Of a stretch of DNA of 64,000 nt, positions 1 to 10,078 are shown in pieces (within the stretch, counting starts at the first letter, position 1; every line of letters begins with the position of its first letter). Under the pieces are notes generated by a model, which was not told the origin of the DNA, did no database searches, and saw nothing but the letters and a program-made list of their open reading frames with translations. The position numbers were made by a program, and so were the translations under genes. The DNA is from Usnea hakonensis (Eukaryota; Ascomycota; Lecanoromycetes; Lecanorales; Parmeliaceae), in the NCBI GenBank assembly GCA_013423325.1, contig BLJB01000019.1, positions 62,001 to 126,000 of the forward strand. The letters run 5' to 3'.

Positions 1-403
1 CCCTCCCGTCTCTTCTCAAGAGACTTTGCAATCGTAAGTATGCTCTTGAGTAAAAGTGTTGCAGCTTGGCTCTCAGAATCAAAGCTTATCAAATAACGTT
101 CATCTTATGACAAACACCAAGCAAGCTTTCTCCGGCTTTGAATTTAGGATCATCTTCCGTAGCGGAAAGAAGACCATCCATGTTCTTTAATGACGTCTTT
201 GATCGACTTCCGAACAAAGGTTCTCGGTGTGTCTACAGTCATCATCGCTAACATCTTGCTCAGTTTTTTCCCAACATGTGATAGTCATACTGCTACATAT
301 TGTCTACTACATTCATGACTCGCTACGTGCTAAATTCGGTCAAGGTAGCAATATCAGCATTCTTACCCATTTTTCATCATTCAAGAGCTAGGACACGCTA
401 TCT

Positions 404-634
404 GTGGGCAGTCGTCGAACAAAGAAGTCTCCCGCATTAGCGGATCCTCGTAAGAACATCAACAAAAGAGCGGTAGACGCTATACAGAAGTCTTTATCTC
501 ATGAATATGGAATAGACAAAGCTTTCGAACCCAAGAAAGGAAACTCAAGACGCCCATTCAATCTCCTCTCTCTTTATCCTCAACAGCCACATAAGCCCAT
601 CCCCACGCAACCAGTCACTCCAACCCAAAAATAA
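404..634 (+). CDS. Possible 3' terminal exon of an unknown gene
   Basis: A 76-codon open stretch without an ATG runs to a stop just before the next gene. Its first two thirds are rich in Lys, Arg and charged residues and look protein-like; the last third is Pro/Gln-rich and may be leader sequence of the following gene. A possible acceptor (gggcag) sits near position 411, and a strong donor-like GTAAGT lies at 34-39 near the window edge, so this could be the last exon of a gene that starts to the left. I recognise no domain. The stretch could equally be non-coding. Confidence 0.2.
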   Translation: MGSRRTKKSPALADPRKNINKRAVDAIQKSLSHEYGIDKAFEPKKGNSRRPFNLLSLYPQQPHKPIPTQPVTPTQK

Positions 635-684
635 ACTACAAATCCACAAACCAGCTCCAAAGAACATCCCCCACAACCCCAACC

Positions 685-1125
685 ATGTACCCCACCCTCC
701 TCCTCGCCCTCCTCATCACCACCACCCTCGCCACCCCCCTCACCCCCAACACCACCTCCCCCCACCGACGCGACGCCCAAGAAGGCACCTCCACCGGCCT
801 CACCATCAGCATCTGGTCCGTCCCCAACTGCCACGGCAAACCCTCCATCTCCAACGTCCCCATCCTTCTCGAAAAAGGCATCGCCCAACAAACCGTCTCC
901 TACAGCCTAAGCGACGACATCGGCGAAGACATGACAATGGGATTTTTTGTCGATACGGAATGGACCGCGACGGGAAGTGATACGGTGAAGGCGAGTGAGG
1001 ATGGGGATACGAATAATGCGTGCGCGGCGTTTGCGTATAATGCTGATGCGGATCATTCGAAGGCGGGGTGTCAGACGTTGCCGAAGGCGATTGGGTGTGT
1101 TCTTGTTTCTGAGAATGGGTCGTAG
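685..1125 (+). CDS. Small secreted 4-cysteine protein
   Basis: A 146-aa single-exon ORF. The N-terminus is a clear signal peptide (hydrophobic LLLALL core, small residues before the cut near residue 17), followed by a short propeptide-like stretch ending HRRDA, a possible Kex2-type site. The mature part has four cysteines: NCHG near the start, ACAA in the middle, then GCQTL and IGC near the end. The same framework (NC-x-G, SYSLS, FF, C, GC-x-TL, C) occurs in the protein at 26897-27367 on the other strand, so the two appear to belong to one family. Position and size fit an extracellular effector-like or wall-associated protein, but function is unknown. Codons are strongly C-ending in the first half and more G-ending in the second. 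Confidence 0.75.
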   Translation: MYPTLLLALLITTTLATPLTPNTTSPHRRDAQEGTSTGLTISIWSVPNCHGKPSISNVPILLEKGIAQQTVSYSLSDDIGEDMTMGFFVDTEWTATGSDTVKASEDGDTNNACAAFAYNADADHSKAGCQTLPKAIGCVLVSENGS

Positions 1126-1685
1126 GCTAGAGGCATGGAGTTCTAGTTAGAGGTGTGGGGATGTGGCTGGGCATGCAGGTCATGGCTGGTGATGAATTAT
1201 GATGGGAATGGCGGGATGGTTTATGATATATGTCGGATTTGTTTTGTTGTAATGCTGTTCTTGTTTTGGTCCACGCGGTCACGATCATGTGCTTGATAAA
1301 AGTTCTTGACGATACAATCGAGACCCAAATGTATACTTTTGTTTCTCGGAGGAGTTATCAGACAATGCATCGCAAATGATACCATCGCGGAAGCGGAGTG
1401 AAGACGTATGCCTAACATCTAAAGTCTGACGTTGACGAGATCTCTCTGACCAGTGAGAATCGTCCAGATCAGACTTTCCAAATTTCTGGTTGCCTTTTCA
1501 TCCGAACAATGATCAATAAATGTAAGTATACCGTACCCTGTCTTGTCTCGTTACCTTGTTTGCTATCTGCGCGAATACTCGGAATATCGGAAGCTCGTTC
1601 TCGCCAACGCAACCACATCCTCTACACTTACTACCTCTCTCTCGCTCTCTTCTCCTCTTCAGTACGTATCTAACGGCTAGTAAAC
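1126..1685. other. Intergenic, 560 bp
   Basis: Downstream region of the secreted protein and leader of the next gene. A CT-rich tract (1620-1665) lies just before the ATG at 1686, typical of fungal promoters. No coding signal seen. Confidence 0.5.
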
Positions 1686-2644
1686 ATGGACGCTCTTGCT
1701 GAAAGATGGTCTCGCTCGGGACGTAAGTCTAGTGAGCTCTACAAAGGCAAACCCGACGAGATCACCAACGAACTGAAGAAATGGATATTGGAACGACAAG
1801 CCTTGAACGCGGCCGTCATCAACCTACTTTGGGACCTTTTCGCCACCAACGATATCATCGCTGAGATCCCAGAAAATAGTGAGATTCTTGGGGACCCGCG
1901 CATGGCGTTCAAAGCCAAACAACTGAAGAATGTAGAGCGTATCAAGGTAAGATTGGCTCTCAGTCCCGTGCAGACAATCCAACACTAACACCGCACCTTG
2001 TGATATAGGAATACAGAGAAAAGAGGGACGCTCAGACCTTGCTTGCCGAATTCCTGCTAGCAACCCTGAGTCATCAAAAACTCGAATGGGCAGAGCTACC
2101 TAGCACACTAGGATGGACCGAGACTGACGCCGAAGTCTGTTCGTTTCTGAAGACCAGAGATCGAACTTTTGATGCGGAACGACAGCTCAAGATCCTGGAC
2201 AATGAAAAAGAATTCAACGAATGGCAGCTGGAGTATGAAAGAAGAGAGATAAATGAAGACAGGGATATTCTTGCAGCCATGAACCCAGAGCCGGACCTCC
2301 GTAGAAAGCATCCAATTGCGGTCCCCGTCGACGTCAGCGGCCTGCTTCCACCCCCATACACTACCCCCAATCGTCCATCCTCAACCGATTCCTCCGATCA
2401 TACCATCTTGCCGGACCCCATAGATAGGGATGAGTCATCTCCCGAGACACACGAGTCGGCCGAAGCGATCGCGCGGAGGATTGAGAACATGAGTATTACT
2501 GGGAAGCCCGTCAAAAGCGAGAAAGTATCCAAGGCCAAGATCAGGGATGCGCGGAGGAAGAAAGCCAAGGATCGGGCGAAAGAGGCGGAGGAAGCGCCCG
2601 GAGATGATGTTGGGGAGGGCGGGTCGAAGGAGGGGGGTTCTTGA
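1686..2644 (+). CDS. Hypothetical protein, charged C-terminal tail (2 exons)
   Basis: Exons 1686-1946 and 2009-2644; the 62-nt intron has a GTAAGA donor and TATAG acceptor and sits in phase 0. The product is 298 aa. Residues about 1-150 are predicted mostly helical, rich in Leu, Glu and Lys with coiled-coil character (for example FDAERQLKILDNEKEFNEWQ). Next comes a Pro/Ser-rich linker, then a strongly basic segment (KIRDARRKKAKDRAKE) and an acidic Gly-rich end. There is no signal peptide or membrane segment, and the basic stretch could act as a nuclear signal. I do not recognise the family. Gene structure is well supported by the splice signals and by continuous coding character across both exons. 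Confidence 0.75.
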
Positions 2645-3349
2645 TCTGCTGGGTTGGGTTCCGAATGTACAAATGAAATGAGTATTTCCACTTGCCAGCT
2701 CAGGTACGGTTTCTTAAGTATCAATCAAGATAAAAAGGCGAAAGGGTCGAGAAGAGGCAAGCACAGTCCAATGAACAAAGCCCAGACGAACCACACAAGT
2801 ATAGTCAAAAAGCCATCACAATGTCGTCTCCAGTTTCCAACCTCCTGCATAAGATTTTGACCATAACTTCGTGATGAATGACCCGATCGGCCTGAACCAC
2901 ATTTTGAAGGAACACATCTTTCCTAGAAGAAAAAGAGGTAATAGGATAGGTAAAATTGACCCTGAGAAACCGAACCGAAAAAGTAGTAAAGAAATTTCTC
3001 TAACTAACACGGACTCAACTTTCAAGATTCTCTGTTGGAGTGTCAGGATACATAGCTGAAACTTCTACCGCTCAAGTGGGCATTTGGCAAATCTTGCTTG
3101 GGTAGTACTGTGAGAAAATGCTGAACATCATGTCATAATCACATAAGAGACCTCTGGTAGTGATCAATCGGTTTTGTATTGAGACTAAGTGCTTGCACGT
3201 AGTGTTAAGTAAAGAGAGTGATAGGCGAATTATCTGCTGATGGGGGTTGATTATACCCCCGTGCTTGGCCGTCCATTGGCTGCATTCCAACAAGGGGCAA
3301 AAACAAGTGGTGGCTCTTCTCAACCCAGCCACCTCAAAGCAAGCCATTC
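2645..3349. other. Intergenic, 705 bp
   Basis: Lies between two genes whose 3' ends face each other. Only short ORFs on either strand without domain signals; nothing supportable. Confidence 0.4.
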
Positions 3350-4801
3350 TCAGATACTTTCCTGGAACACCCGTACAGCCTCTTCATTCTGCGCCACCAA
3401 ATCGTATTCCAAGATCCAATCCAAGTGAGCCTCCAGCTTCTCTCTCATTTTATCCAGATCCTCACCCACGCCCGGCAGGCTCATCGATGTCAACAGGCCC
3501 GTTTCCCGACTCGTACTGACAACTTTCTTGAGCGCGAGAGCGCCGGATCTGATCGTATGCAGCGAGGGCGTTGGGTACATGACCGGACGTTGAGACTTTC
3601 TCGAAGAGCGCGGAAAGCACACAGGCGTCTTCAATGGCTTGGCCTGCTCCTTGAGCCTGGAACGGAGTCGTGGCATGGGCTGCGTCTCCCATCATCGCTA
3701 CACGGCCTTTGTGGAAGAATGGGGCAGGAGAGCTGTCGAAGATGCCCCAGGCGGAAAGTGAAGGGGTCTCAAGGAGCTAAAACGACGCTATGAGCGGAAA
3801 AAACACCTATTTCAAGGATCAGGGCAGAGAACCTTGACGAGATCCTGCGCAGGTTTGCCCCAGTCTTTGAACTCAGCAGCTAGCCTTCCGGGCTCAGCTG
3901 GCACAATCCATTTGTCGTGCGGCCACCCTTTGTGGCCGAATTCGAATGCGGCGATGTTGAGAGTCTTGCCGAAGTCGATTGGGTAGCTAAGAGCCAACCT
4001 CCCTGCCTCTTTGTGAGCTTGCACAGTATTGGATTTTAAAGCTAGTGGGAGCAGCTAACCAGGCCCACAGAGCCCGACAGCGCTCTTGGCATGCTCAGGC
4101 CCCAACACTTCAATCGCCGTGTCCATTGACACCAACCCTCTGTAGATGACTGCACCAGAGAAGACTAGTTTGGCAGCCTCTACTCCGACCAGATATTCTC
4201 GTACAATGCTGTGCACTCCATCGGCTCCGATGACAACATCTGCAGTAGCTGTGGTACCATCTTTGAATTGTAGACTTACGCCATGTTCATTCTCTTCAAG
4301 GCCTTGGAGCCTTTTGTTGAAATGGGCACGCTGAGGAGGGATGCCCTTGACCAGTTCGTCGAGAAAATGAGCACGGTGTACGGTCCGCCCGGTATTGAAA
4401 TTTTTCTGTGCGCAGATGAGTATGCCTTCTTTTTCTCCTGCGCCCTTCGGTTCCAAACCTCAGTATATTTGATAGAATTTTGGAATCAACTGGTAACTTA
4501 CGACCTTGTACTGGAACATGTTTTGAGAGGGTCCTAGATTCCCTGTGCTTTGCTTCTCCAATGCTTGCTTTGCGGCTGGCCCTATGATATCCAGTGCGCG
4601 CGCAGCATTTTTTCCTATAGAGATTCCGGCACCGATCTCGCTGAACGTATGAGCAGCCTCATATACTTGCACATCGAGGTGCGACAGTTTGAGAAGGCCT
4701 AGAGCCAGACAAAGACCACCAATTCCACCGCCTATGATTGCTATGCTCATGGACTTCTCGGTGGAGTCGACGATGTTTGTGAGGTGTGGGAGGGACGCCA
4801 T
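3350..4801 (-). CDS. FAD-dependent monooxygenase, salicylate hydroxylase-like, with apparent frameshift
   Basis: Group A flavoprotein hydroxylase. Exons 4801-4502, 4444-4060, 4017-3833 and 3776-3350. Visible motifs are the Rossmann GxGxxG (GGGIGG, residues 24-29), the DG motif (GADGVHS, 173-179) and the second FAD motif (GDAAHATTP, 320-328). The family uses NAD(P)H and oxygen to hydroxylate aromatic or related substrates; the substrate here is unknown. The last exon is one base too long. The frame giving AYDQIRRSRAQ ends about 65 bases later at 3462, while the family-like tail (KVVSTSRETG... to a TGA at 3350) continues in the next frame. The switch is around 3527. As read, the protein would lose about 60 C-terminal residues. 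This may be a sequencing error or a real lesion. The first acceptor (4445) is the least certain splice site. Confidence 0.8.
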
Positions 4802-5394
4802 TCTGTCAAGCCTGAGGTCAATAGTAAGTCCTCTTTAATTTGTGAAAGCGGGTGAAGGAGCAGAAAGTGCTCTAATACTGCTGAGATTGTTATAACACTT
4901 TTCCAGGAATGCTAAACGGATAGAATGAGTCTAACGGTTTTCGGAAGTTTCATCAAAAGGAATAGCCGGCCAGTTCCGCGCAAGCTCTGTTTCCCCTCAC
5001 GCCGTCTTGACATGCTGCAGATGTATCGAATTTGAGTTGGATCTAAGCAATCGGCGACTACGGCTTCATCCAATAGTTGAATCACCTTTGAATGTTCGAG
5101 GCATTTGGTGATAACACAGACTATAACACCGAGGTCTCTTGTCCGTAACAGGCAGGTGGAGTCATGGCACTGCATGTTCTCTGTCTGCTGACTTCCCTGC
5201 AGTCTCGGCCTAGAATTTTACCGTGGGCCCGAGACTGGGGGTCTATAGCCGTACAATACAGCGAAGGGAGCTAACCGAGACATCGGAGAGTTGTCACGAA
5301 CCCGGACCGTTCAAGTTCGATTCGATAAAGTATAGATTGGCCTCTAGAAAAGGTTTTAAAGTGCATGCTCGCTAAATACACAAATAACAAAGGT
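4802..5394. other. Intergenic, 593 bp
   Basis: Upstream region of the monooxygenase and downstream region of the next minus-strand gene. No coding signal or repeat recognised. Confidence 0.4.
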
Positions 5395-6710
5395 TTACTG
5401 TATCATCTGCAGCCCCTCTACATGCTTCGAGTATGCCTCTATCAGCCTCCGCAATCCCTTCCCCCTCTTTTTTTTCCTTGACGCTCCCGATCCAGAGTTT
5501 TGTATGGGTGGTGTCTCCTCCAGTACGCCACTATCTGAACTTTCCCTCCTTTTCCCTTTTTCCATGACAGGAATTGCATTCTTTTGTGCAAGGTGGTCGT
5601 AATATCTTTGGAGTCCTATAAACGTCAGCAGTGCATGTGGAGCAATAAGGGAAATGGTTGCCCACCAGGCGAGATTGCCACCACTCCATTTATTGCTACT
5701 GCTTCCCTCCCGTTCGTCTTGTTGGGACGAGACTCTCGGAGATCAAGGGTCGGCTTCTTGGTCTTTGATGGGTCCTTAATCTGAGCCATGTCCATCCGCT
5801 TTGGATAGCTGCTCTTTTTCGAAGGCTCTTGTTCATCTAGCGATTGATCAGACTTTGGCGAAATTTCTGGGAGAAAGTAGATGATGTTGTCAGAATAAGG
5901 TGCTTCTCCCAGCTTTGACGTCGTGTTGGATCTCAAGGCTATAGGGCGCTCCATATGATGGCGTAATGGCTTTGTCATAGGATCATGGAATGCTGTCAGA
6001 GGCCCAATTCGGCTCTCATTGGTGATTTGGCGGGAGTGTACGCTCAAGTACGTCTGTTTGAAGGTTGGTGCTTCTCGTATTCCTTCCCCAAAGGATGTAG
6101 TGTCAGGGTCTCCCGCACTCGACGTGGAAGAACTGCCCTGGCTTGTTGATCTACTAGTCTCTGCTATCGGAGGAGGCGTTTTGAAATTCAGGGGTTTGGG
6201 AACGAGCGAGTGGCGTACAAAATCAGTGACTCTAGGTGCCATTGGAGGAGCACTATGCAAGAACCCCTCCCTGTTGAAAAGCGGGTCGAATCCTGGCAGC
6301 ACTGCAGATGTAGTATGGTTGTGGTTGGAAACCCTTATGGAACGCGCAGGCGGTCTTTCACCCTGCCCATAGCTCTCAGTATCACACGCTTTACTCTTCA
6401 CCGGCGATTTGAAGTTCGGTCCCGAAGCTGTAGAGTAGAGGTTTGTTGTCACAATTTCTGCATGTTTTGGCTTTGGGTTTCCTGGTCCCTTCGCTGGAGA
6501 GCTGGAATTGCCAGACTGGCCAATTGACGATCCTTTCGTTTTGACTGTTGGGGGAAAGTAGTTACGGATGTCATTCACGCCCCGTCTTGTTTTCGCAATA
6601 GGTCTGAGGTACAAGTCGATAGTGGGCTGAGACCGCCCTGGCTTATCAACAAGAGCGTACAGGGGCTTGGTATCTCTTGTTGCAGTTTGTTGTAGCTGTA
6701 GATCACTCAT
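5395..6710 (-). CDS. Hypothetical disordered protein with two PIP-box-like motifs (2 exons)
   Basis: Exons 6710-5666 and 5615-5395, joined across a 50-nt phase-1 intron (GTGGGC donor, CTGAC branch-like motif, TTTATAG acceptor). The product is 421 aa. Without the intron the ORF would stop after 361 aa; with it a family-like basic tail is gained (SRKKKRGKGLRRLIEAY). Most of the protein is low in hydrophobics and rich in Ser, Pro and Thr. Near the N-terminus two closely spaced segments resemble PCNA-interacting boxes: QPTIDLYL (residues 28-35) and VNDIRNYF (45-52, lacking the usual Gln). This suggests, but does not show, a link to replication or repair. No enzyme domain is seen. Confidence 0.75.
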
Positions 6711-7009
6711 GGTATTCCTCTAAGCCTGTTCGTACTAATGTTACGTCCTTATGAAAATTGTTAAATAGAAAATCTGAATCTCAAATACGCCCGAAGAGAA
6801 AAACGTGGTTGCCTCGTGTAGATAAAGTCTGCCTCGGGGCGCGAGATGTGGCGCTGAGCCTCGACGGATTCATTGAGAAATTTTGGTACTCTTTTTTTAG
6901 AACAAGGACGCTATAAGAACCATTCAACAAAGGCCGATTAGGAGCTCCATAGACGGTATGATCGGGCCCGGCATGCCCAGAATTGAACAAAGAAAAGTGA
7001 CTAAATGGT

Positions 7010-8753
7010 TTAAAAACGGAAATCCAGACACCTCCTACTCCATACAGCTAGTCTCCCGCCACGACGCTTGATGTCGTCGCCGACGTTGCTATTCTCGCAG
7101 ACGGCTGTGAACTTGACGTATCTTGCAACAATCATTGGGAAACACTCTCCACGGCTGTCGATCGGTTCTTGTCTCACACGCTCTCTGCCAACCCATTCAT
7201 AAGATTCTCCAACATTGTCATATGCGAGCCAAAAGATACGTCTGATGAATCTTGAAGGGTCAAGGAACAGGCGATGAGGTGCACAACCTGGATACTCGCA
7301 TTGTCAATATGCGGTCACTCATCAAGATCTCAACCCTTCAGGTCTTGGGGGGAGTGTAAATATGAGGTCTTGACTCTTATTCATATCTGTCTTGAATCTG
7401 ATAACTGCTGTGATATCTAACAGCAGAGAACGGCCCAGCCATTCTATGGGTAATATTTTTGGCTACGAAGTGTTGTGATAGTCATTTATCCCCAGCACCG
7501 AGGACTACCGAAAATTGTTCAGAGACATTGGCGTTTGTGAGATTACGCACTGCTTGCGGAGCTGAAGATGAACCTGTGTCATTTTTCTTTCCTCGGGTAC
7601 CAGTTCGGTACAATGATCTTGAAGTGGACAAGCACAAATCCACTGCGTCGGCCTTGATTCAAAACATCATTTGATTGTGGACTGCATTAGCACGAGATGA
7701 AAGTCTTCGAGACATCAGTCTTTCTATAAGCATCTTTAGCAGCGACACGTCATCCGTGTCCGGAGGTATAATGCCATAAAGGGTTCACGACCAGAAAAGT
7801 GCGATGGGGAAGCCATGTCTAAAATCAACTAACATTGACGACCTGAATCATTGTTCACGCTGATATCAATGTCAACAACGTATATAAACCTACTCTATCC
7901 ACCAGTGGTGTCGTCGATTTACTTACCCGTATATCTGAGAAAAGACCATGGAGTATCAACAGCCCAAGCGACACGAGCGAGTTCATCGAGAACATCCATT
8001 TGCAAGCTTGCGAGGTTGCTAGTCTGCGATGTTGCAGCGGGACTCGTGATATTGAGCTGAGCCAGCTCGAACTCGGTTAGGGTATTAGCCGGTGATATAG
8101 AATTCTCTACAACATCTTTGACCTTTTTCGCTTCCCAGCAGCCGATTACTCAGACTCAATATCCATTGTCCCGCCAACATTATGACAAATGATCGCCACC
8201 GCCGATGAATCAAGGGCGCGTGTGCCAGAATAACATACTACTTGCGCAAGGTATCAACAGACCGCTGCATCCTCGTCTATCACTGCAAAAATCGTGTGAA
8301 GATGTATGCTATGTACTCCCAGAAAAGACACTCCAGTTGGAACTCGCGAGTAAGAAGTTTTCTAATAATTGCGGCCACAAACATCTCTTCGCGCTCAGTC
8401 CCTTGAAGGCTCACCGAGAAATCTATAAGAAAGCCAATCGTGTTCAAGAGAAAGTTCCTCAGAAGAAAAGACCCAAAACTATCAGAGGTAAAGACTTTTG
8501 ATGTAACAAATGTCAGGACTATGATCGGACACTTGATACCATTCCAGGCAGCTCACGTAAGCAGACCCTCCAAAATGCGCAAAATATATGGAATCAATCC
8601 CCAGATTGGGCGATCGCTTCCGAAGGATTTTGCAACAGTCAGCAAAATTCCGTTCAGATCCGGAGTTGCCGTTCCATTGCGATCGGAGACTGTGGTTGCA
8701 GTTCGGAAGACGAATGCCAATACTAATGCAGTGTACTGATTGCCTCGTGCTCC
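7010..8753 (-). pseudogene. Decayed minus-strand gene (several coding fragments in different frames)
   Basis: Reading the minus strand gives a chain of protein-like blocks. A hydrophobic block at 8753-8557 ends at a GTGAGC donor and continues in phase at 8478-8280 after a CTGATAG acceptor, ending in TGA. A block near 8250-8145 (ending GGTMDIESE) continues one frame over (GCWEAKKVKDVVENS) to a strong GTAAGT donor at 7926. A block at about 7780-7450 has an in-frame TGA inside it. A final block at about 7300-7010 (FLDPSRFIRRIFWLAYDNVG) ends at TAA. The one-base slip near 8145 and the internal stop are not explained by introns I can find. The first blocks resemble a membrane protein. Either a pseudogene or a very intron-rich gene I failed to resolve. 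Family unknown. Confidence 0.4.
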
Positions 8754-9217
8754 CTATGGACCTTGATTTCTCTCTTTCCTCTTGTGCAAGACTATGATAA
8801 CAAGTCACTCGACATGGGCATTCTGGCCAATCCCAAGCCCTAGTATATATAAATCTATATTTTGACGGACCTTAACGAAATACCCCGCACCGCGAAATAA
8901 GGTGTTGTTTCATAACACATGCAACTATCCTTTGGTGGACGCTCACATTGGCGGATGGGCATTTAACACTTCGGCGTGACTCCTCTGGATACCATAACAC
9001 TTTGTCTCCAACTCGGGACCGACAAGATCTTTTGGACACCTGACACCGCGAATAACACTTTCTCTCATATCGCCATGGAACTTGCACATATATCTTTCAA
9101 CCATGAGCCAAGCTATACATTCACTTTGTTCAATCCAGACCAAGTCTAGCATTCATAACCCCCCCACCCACATTCTGCCTCCATCTTCCATCTTCAACAC
9201 ACTCAAGATTTTTCGGA
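8754..9217. other. Intergenic, 464 bp, upstream of the kinase gene
   Basis: Contains the leader of the kinase gene, with a CA/CT-rich stretch (9160-9200) immediately before its ATG. No other signal seen. Confidence 0.4.
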
Positions 9218-10078
9218 ATGCCTGCAAGAAAATCTGCCCACGCGAAAAGGGGAACTCTCGAGAAATGGCATCATGTCCGGTGGCTCGGGCATGGCGATCA
9301 AGGGAGGGTCGAACTGATGGAAAGGTCCTCAGACGGCAAACACCGGGTCCGCAAGCAGATGAGCAGGTACGGAGTGATGGGCGACAACGGTCGTCCTCTC
9401 GAGACAACAATAATGGGGGAAATCCTAACCAGAAGCCCAAGGATCGTCCACATGATCTCATTCAACTACGAACATGACAAACAGGTCAATCCCTCTCTGA
9501 TCGGATGGTATGAGTACTGTCGGGGAGGAAATCTCAAGAATGCTATTGGTCCGACTGCGTCGGTCTCGGAGGGTTTCATATGGCATTGCTTCATCCACAT
9601 CGCAGAAGGTCTGTCCCATCTTCACAACTCTGCATCTCGACCCGTGATCCACCGAGACATCAAGCCGGACAACATCTTTCTCGAGGAGAAATACCACCAC
9701 CGAGCTCCCTGGCCAAATATCAAGATCGGCGACTTTGGCATGGCAACCATGAAGGCGACTTCACAATGCGAATGCGTACCCGCCTGGCAAGGTCCCGAAG
9801 TGCCCTTTTGCAGTGAAGCGGGAGACATCTGGGGCCTAGGGGCAATCATTCACTGGCTAGCTCATGGGTACCCTCCTGTAAAGCCATGCCCGGCCAATTT
9901 CAGAGGTTCGAAAAAAGAGTGGGCGCGACGATCGGAAGCGAAGTGCCCCAAGCCGCTACCAAAGGAGCTCTCCAGCAGGTTGAATAACCACATGATGGAT
10001 TGTTTGAGATGGGATCCTGGGCACCGAGTATCCAGTCACCGGTTGGTGGCCAATCTGAGAAGAGATAGACCGCGTTAG
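9218..10078 (+). CDS. Divergent protein kinase, single exon
   Basis: A 286-aa protein that is almost entirely a Ser/Thr-type kinase domain. Visible elements are the glycine loop (GHGDQGRV, residues 24-31), candidate beta-3 Lys46 (VRKQM) and helix-C Glu68. The catalytic loop HRDIKPDN (145-152), DFG (172-174) and a modified APE region (WQGPEV, about 190) follow, then the Asp of subdomain IX (DIWGLG, from 203). All residues needed for phosphotransfer appear present. The domain is short: the C-lobe ends soon after the arginine of subdomain XI. Best resemblance is to the small NEK-like or unclassified fungal kinases that occur as expanded families; substrate unknown. ATG at 9218 is chosen because it precedes the glycine loop closely. 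An overlapping ORF at 9082-9477 in another frame is discounted. Confidence 0.85.
   Translation: MPARKSAHAKRGTLEKWHHVRWLGHGDQGRVELMERSSDGKHRVRKQMSRYGVMGDNGRPLETTIMGEILTRSPRIVHMISFNYEHDKQVNPSLIGWYEYCRGGNLKNAIGPTASVSEGFIWHCFIHIAEGLSHLHNSASRPVIHRDIKPDNIFLEEKYHHRAPWPNIKIGDFGMATMKATSQCECVPAWQGPEVPFCSEAGDIWGLGAIIHWLAHGYPPVKPCPANFRGSKKEWARRSEAKCPKPLPKELSSRLNNHMMDCLRWDPGHRVSSHRLVANLRRDRPR

Noticed and set aside
6280..6300. T-arm-like GGGTCGAATCC
   Set aside because: Lies inside a coding exon on the minus strand and lacks matching tRNA arms.
7459..7674. 71-aa plus-strand ORF
   Set aside because: Overlaps the minus-strand decayed gene, which shows longer coding-like continuity; no domain or splice context supports the plus strand.
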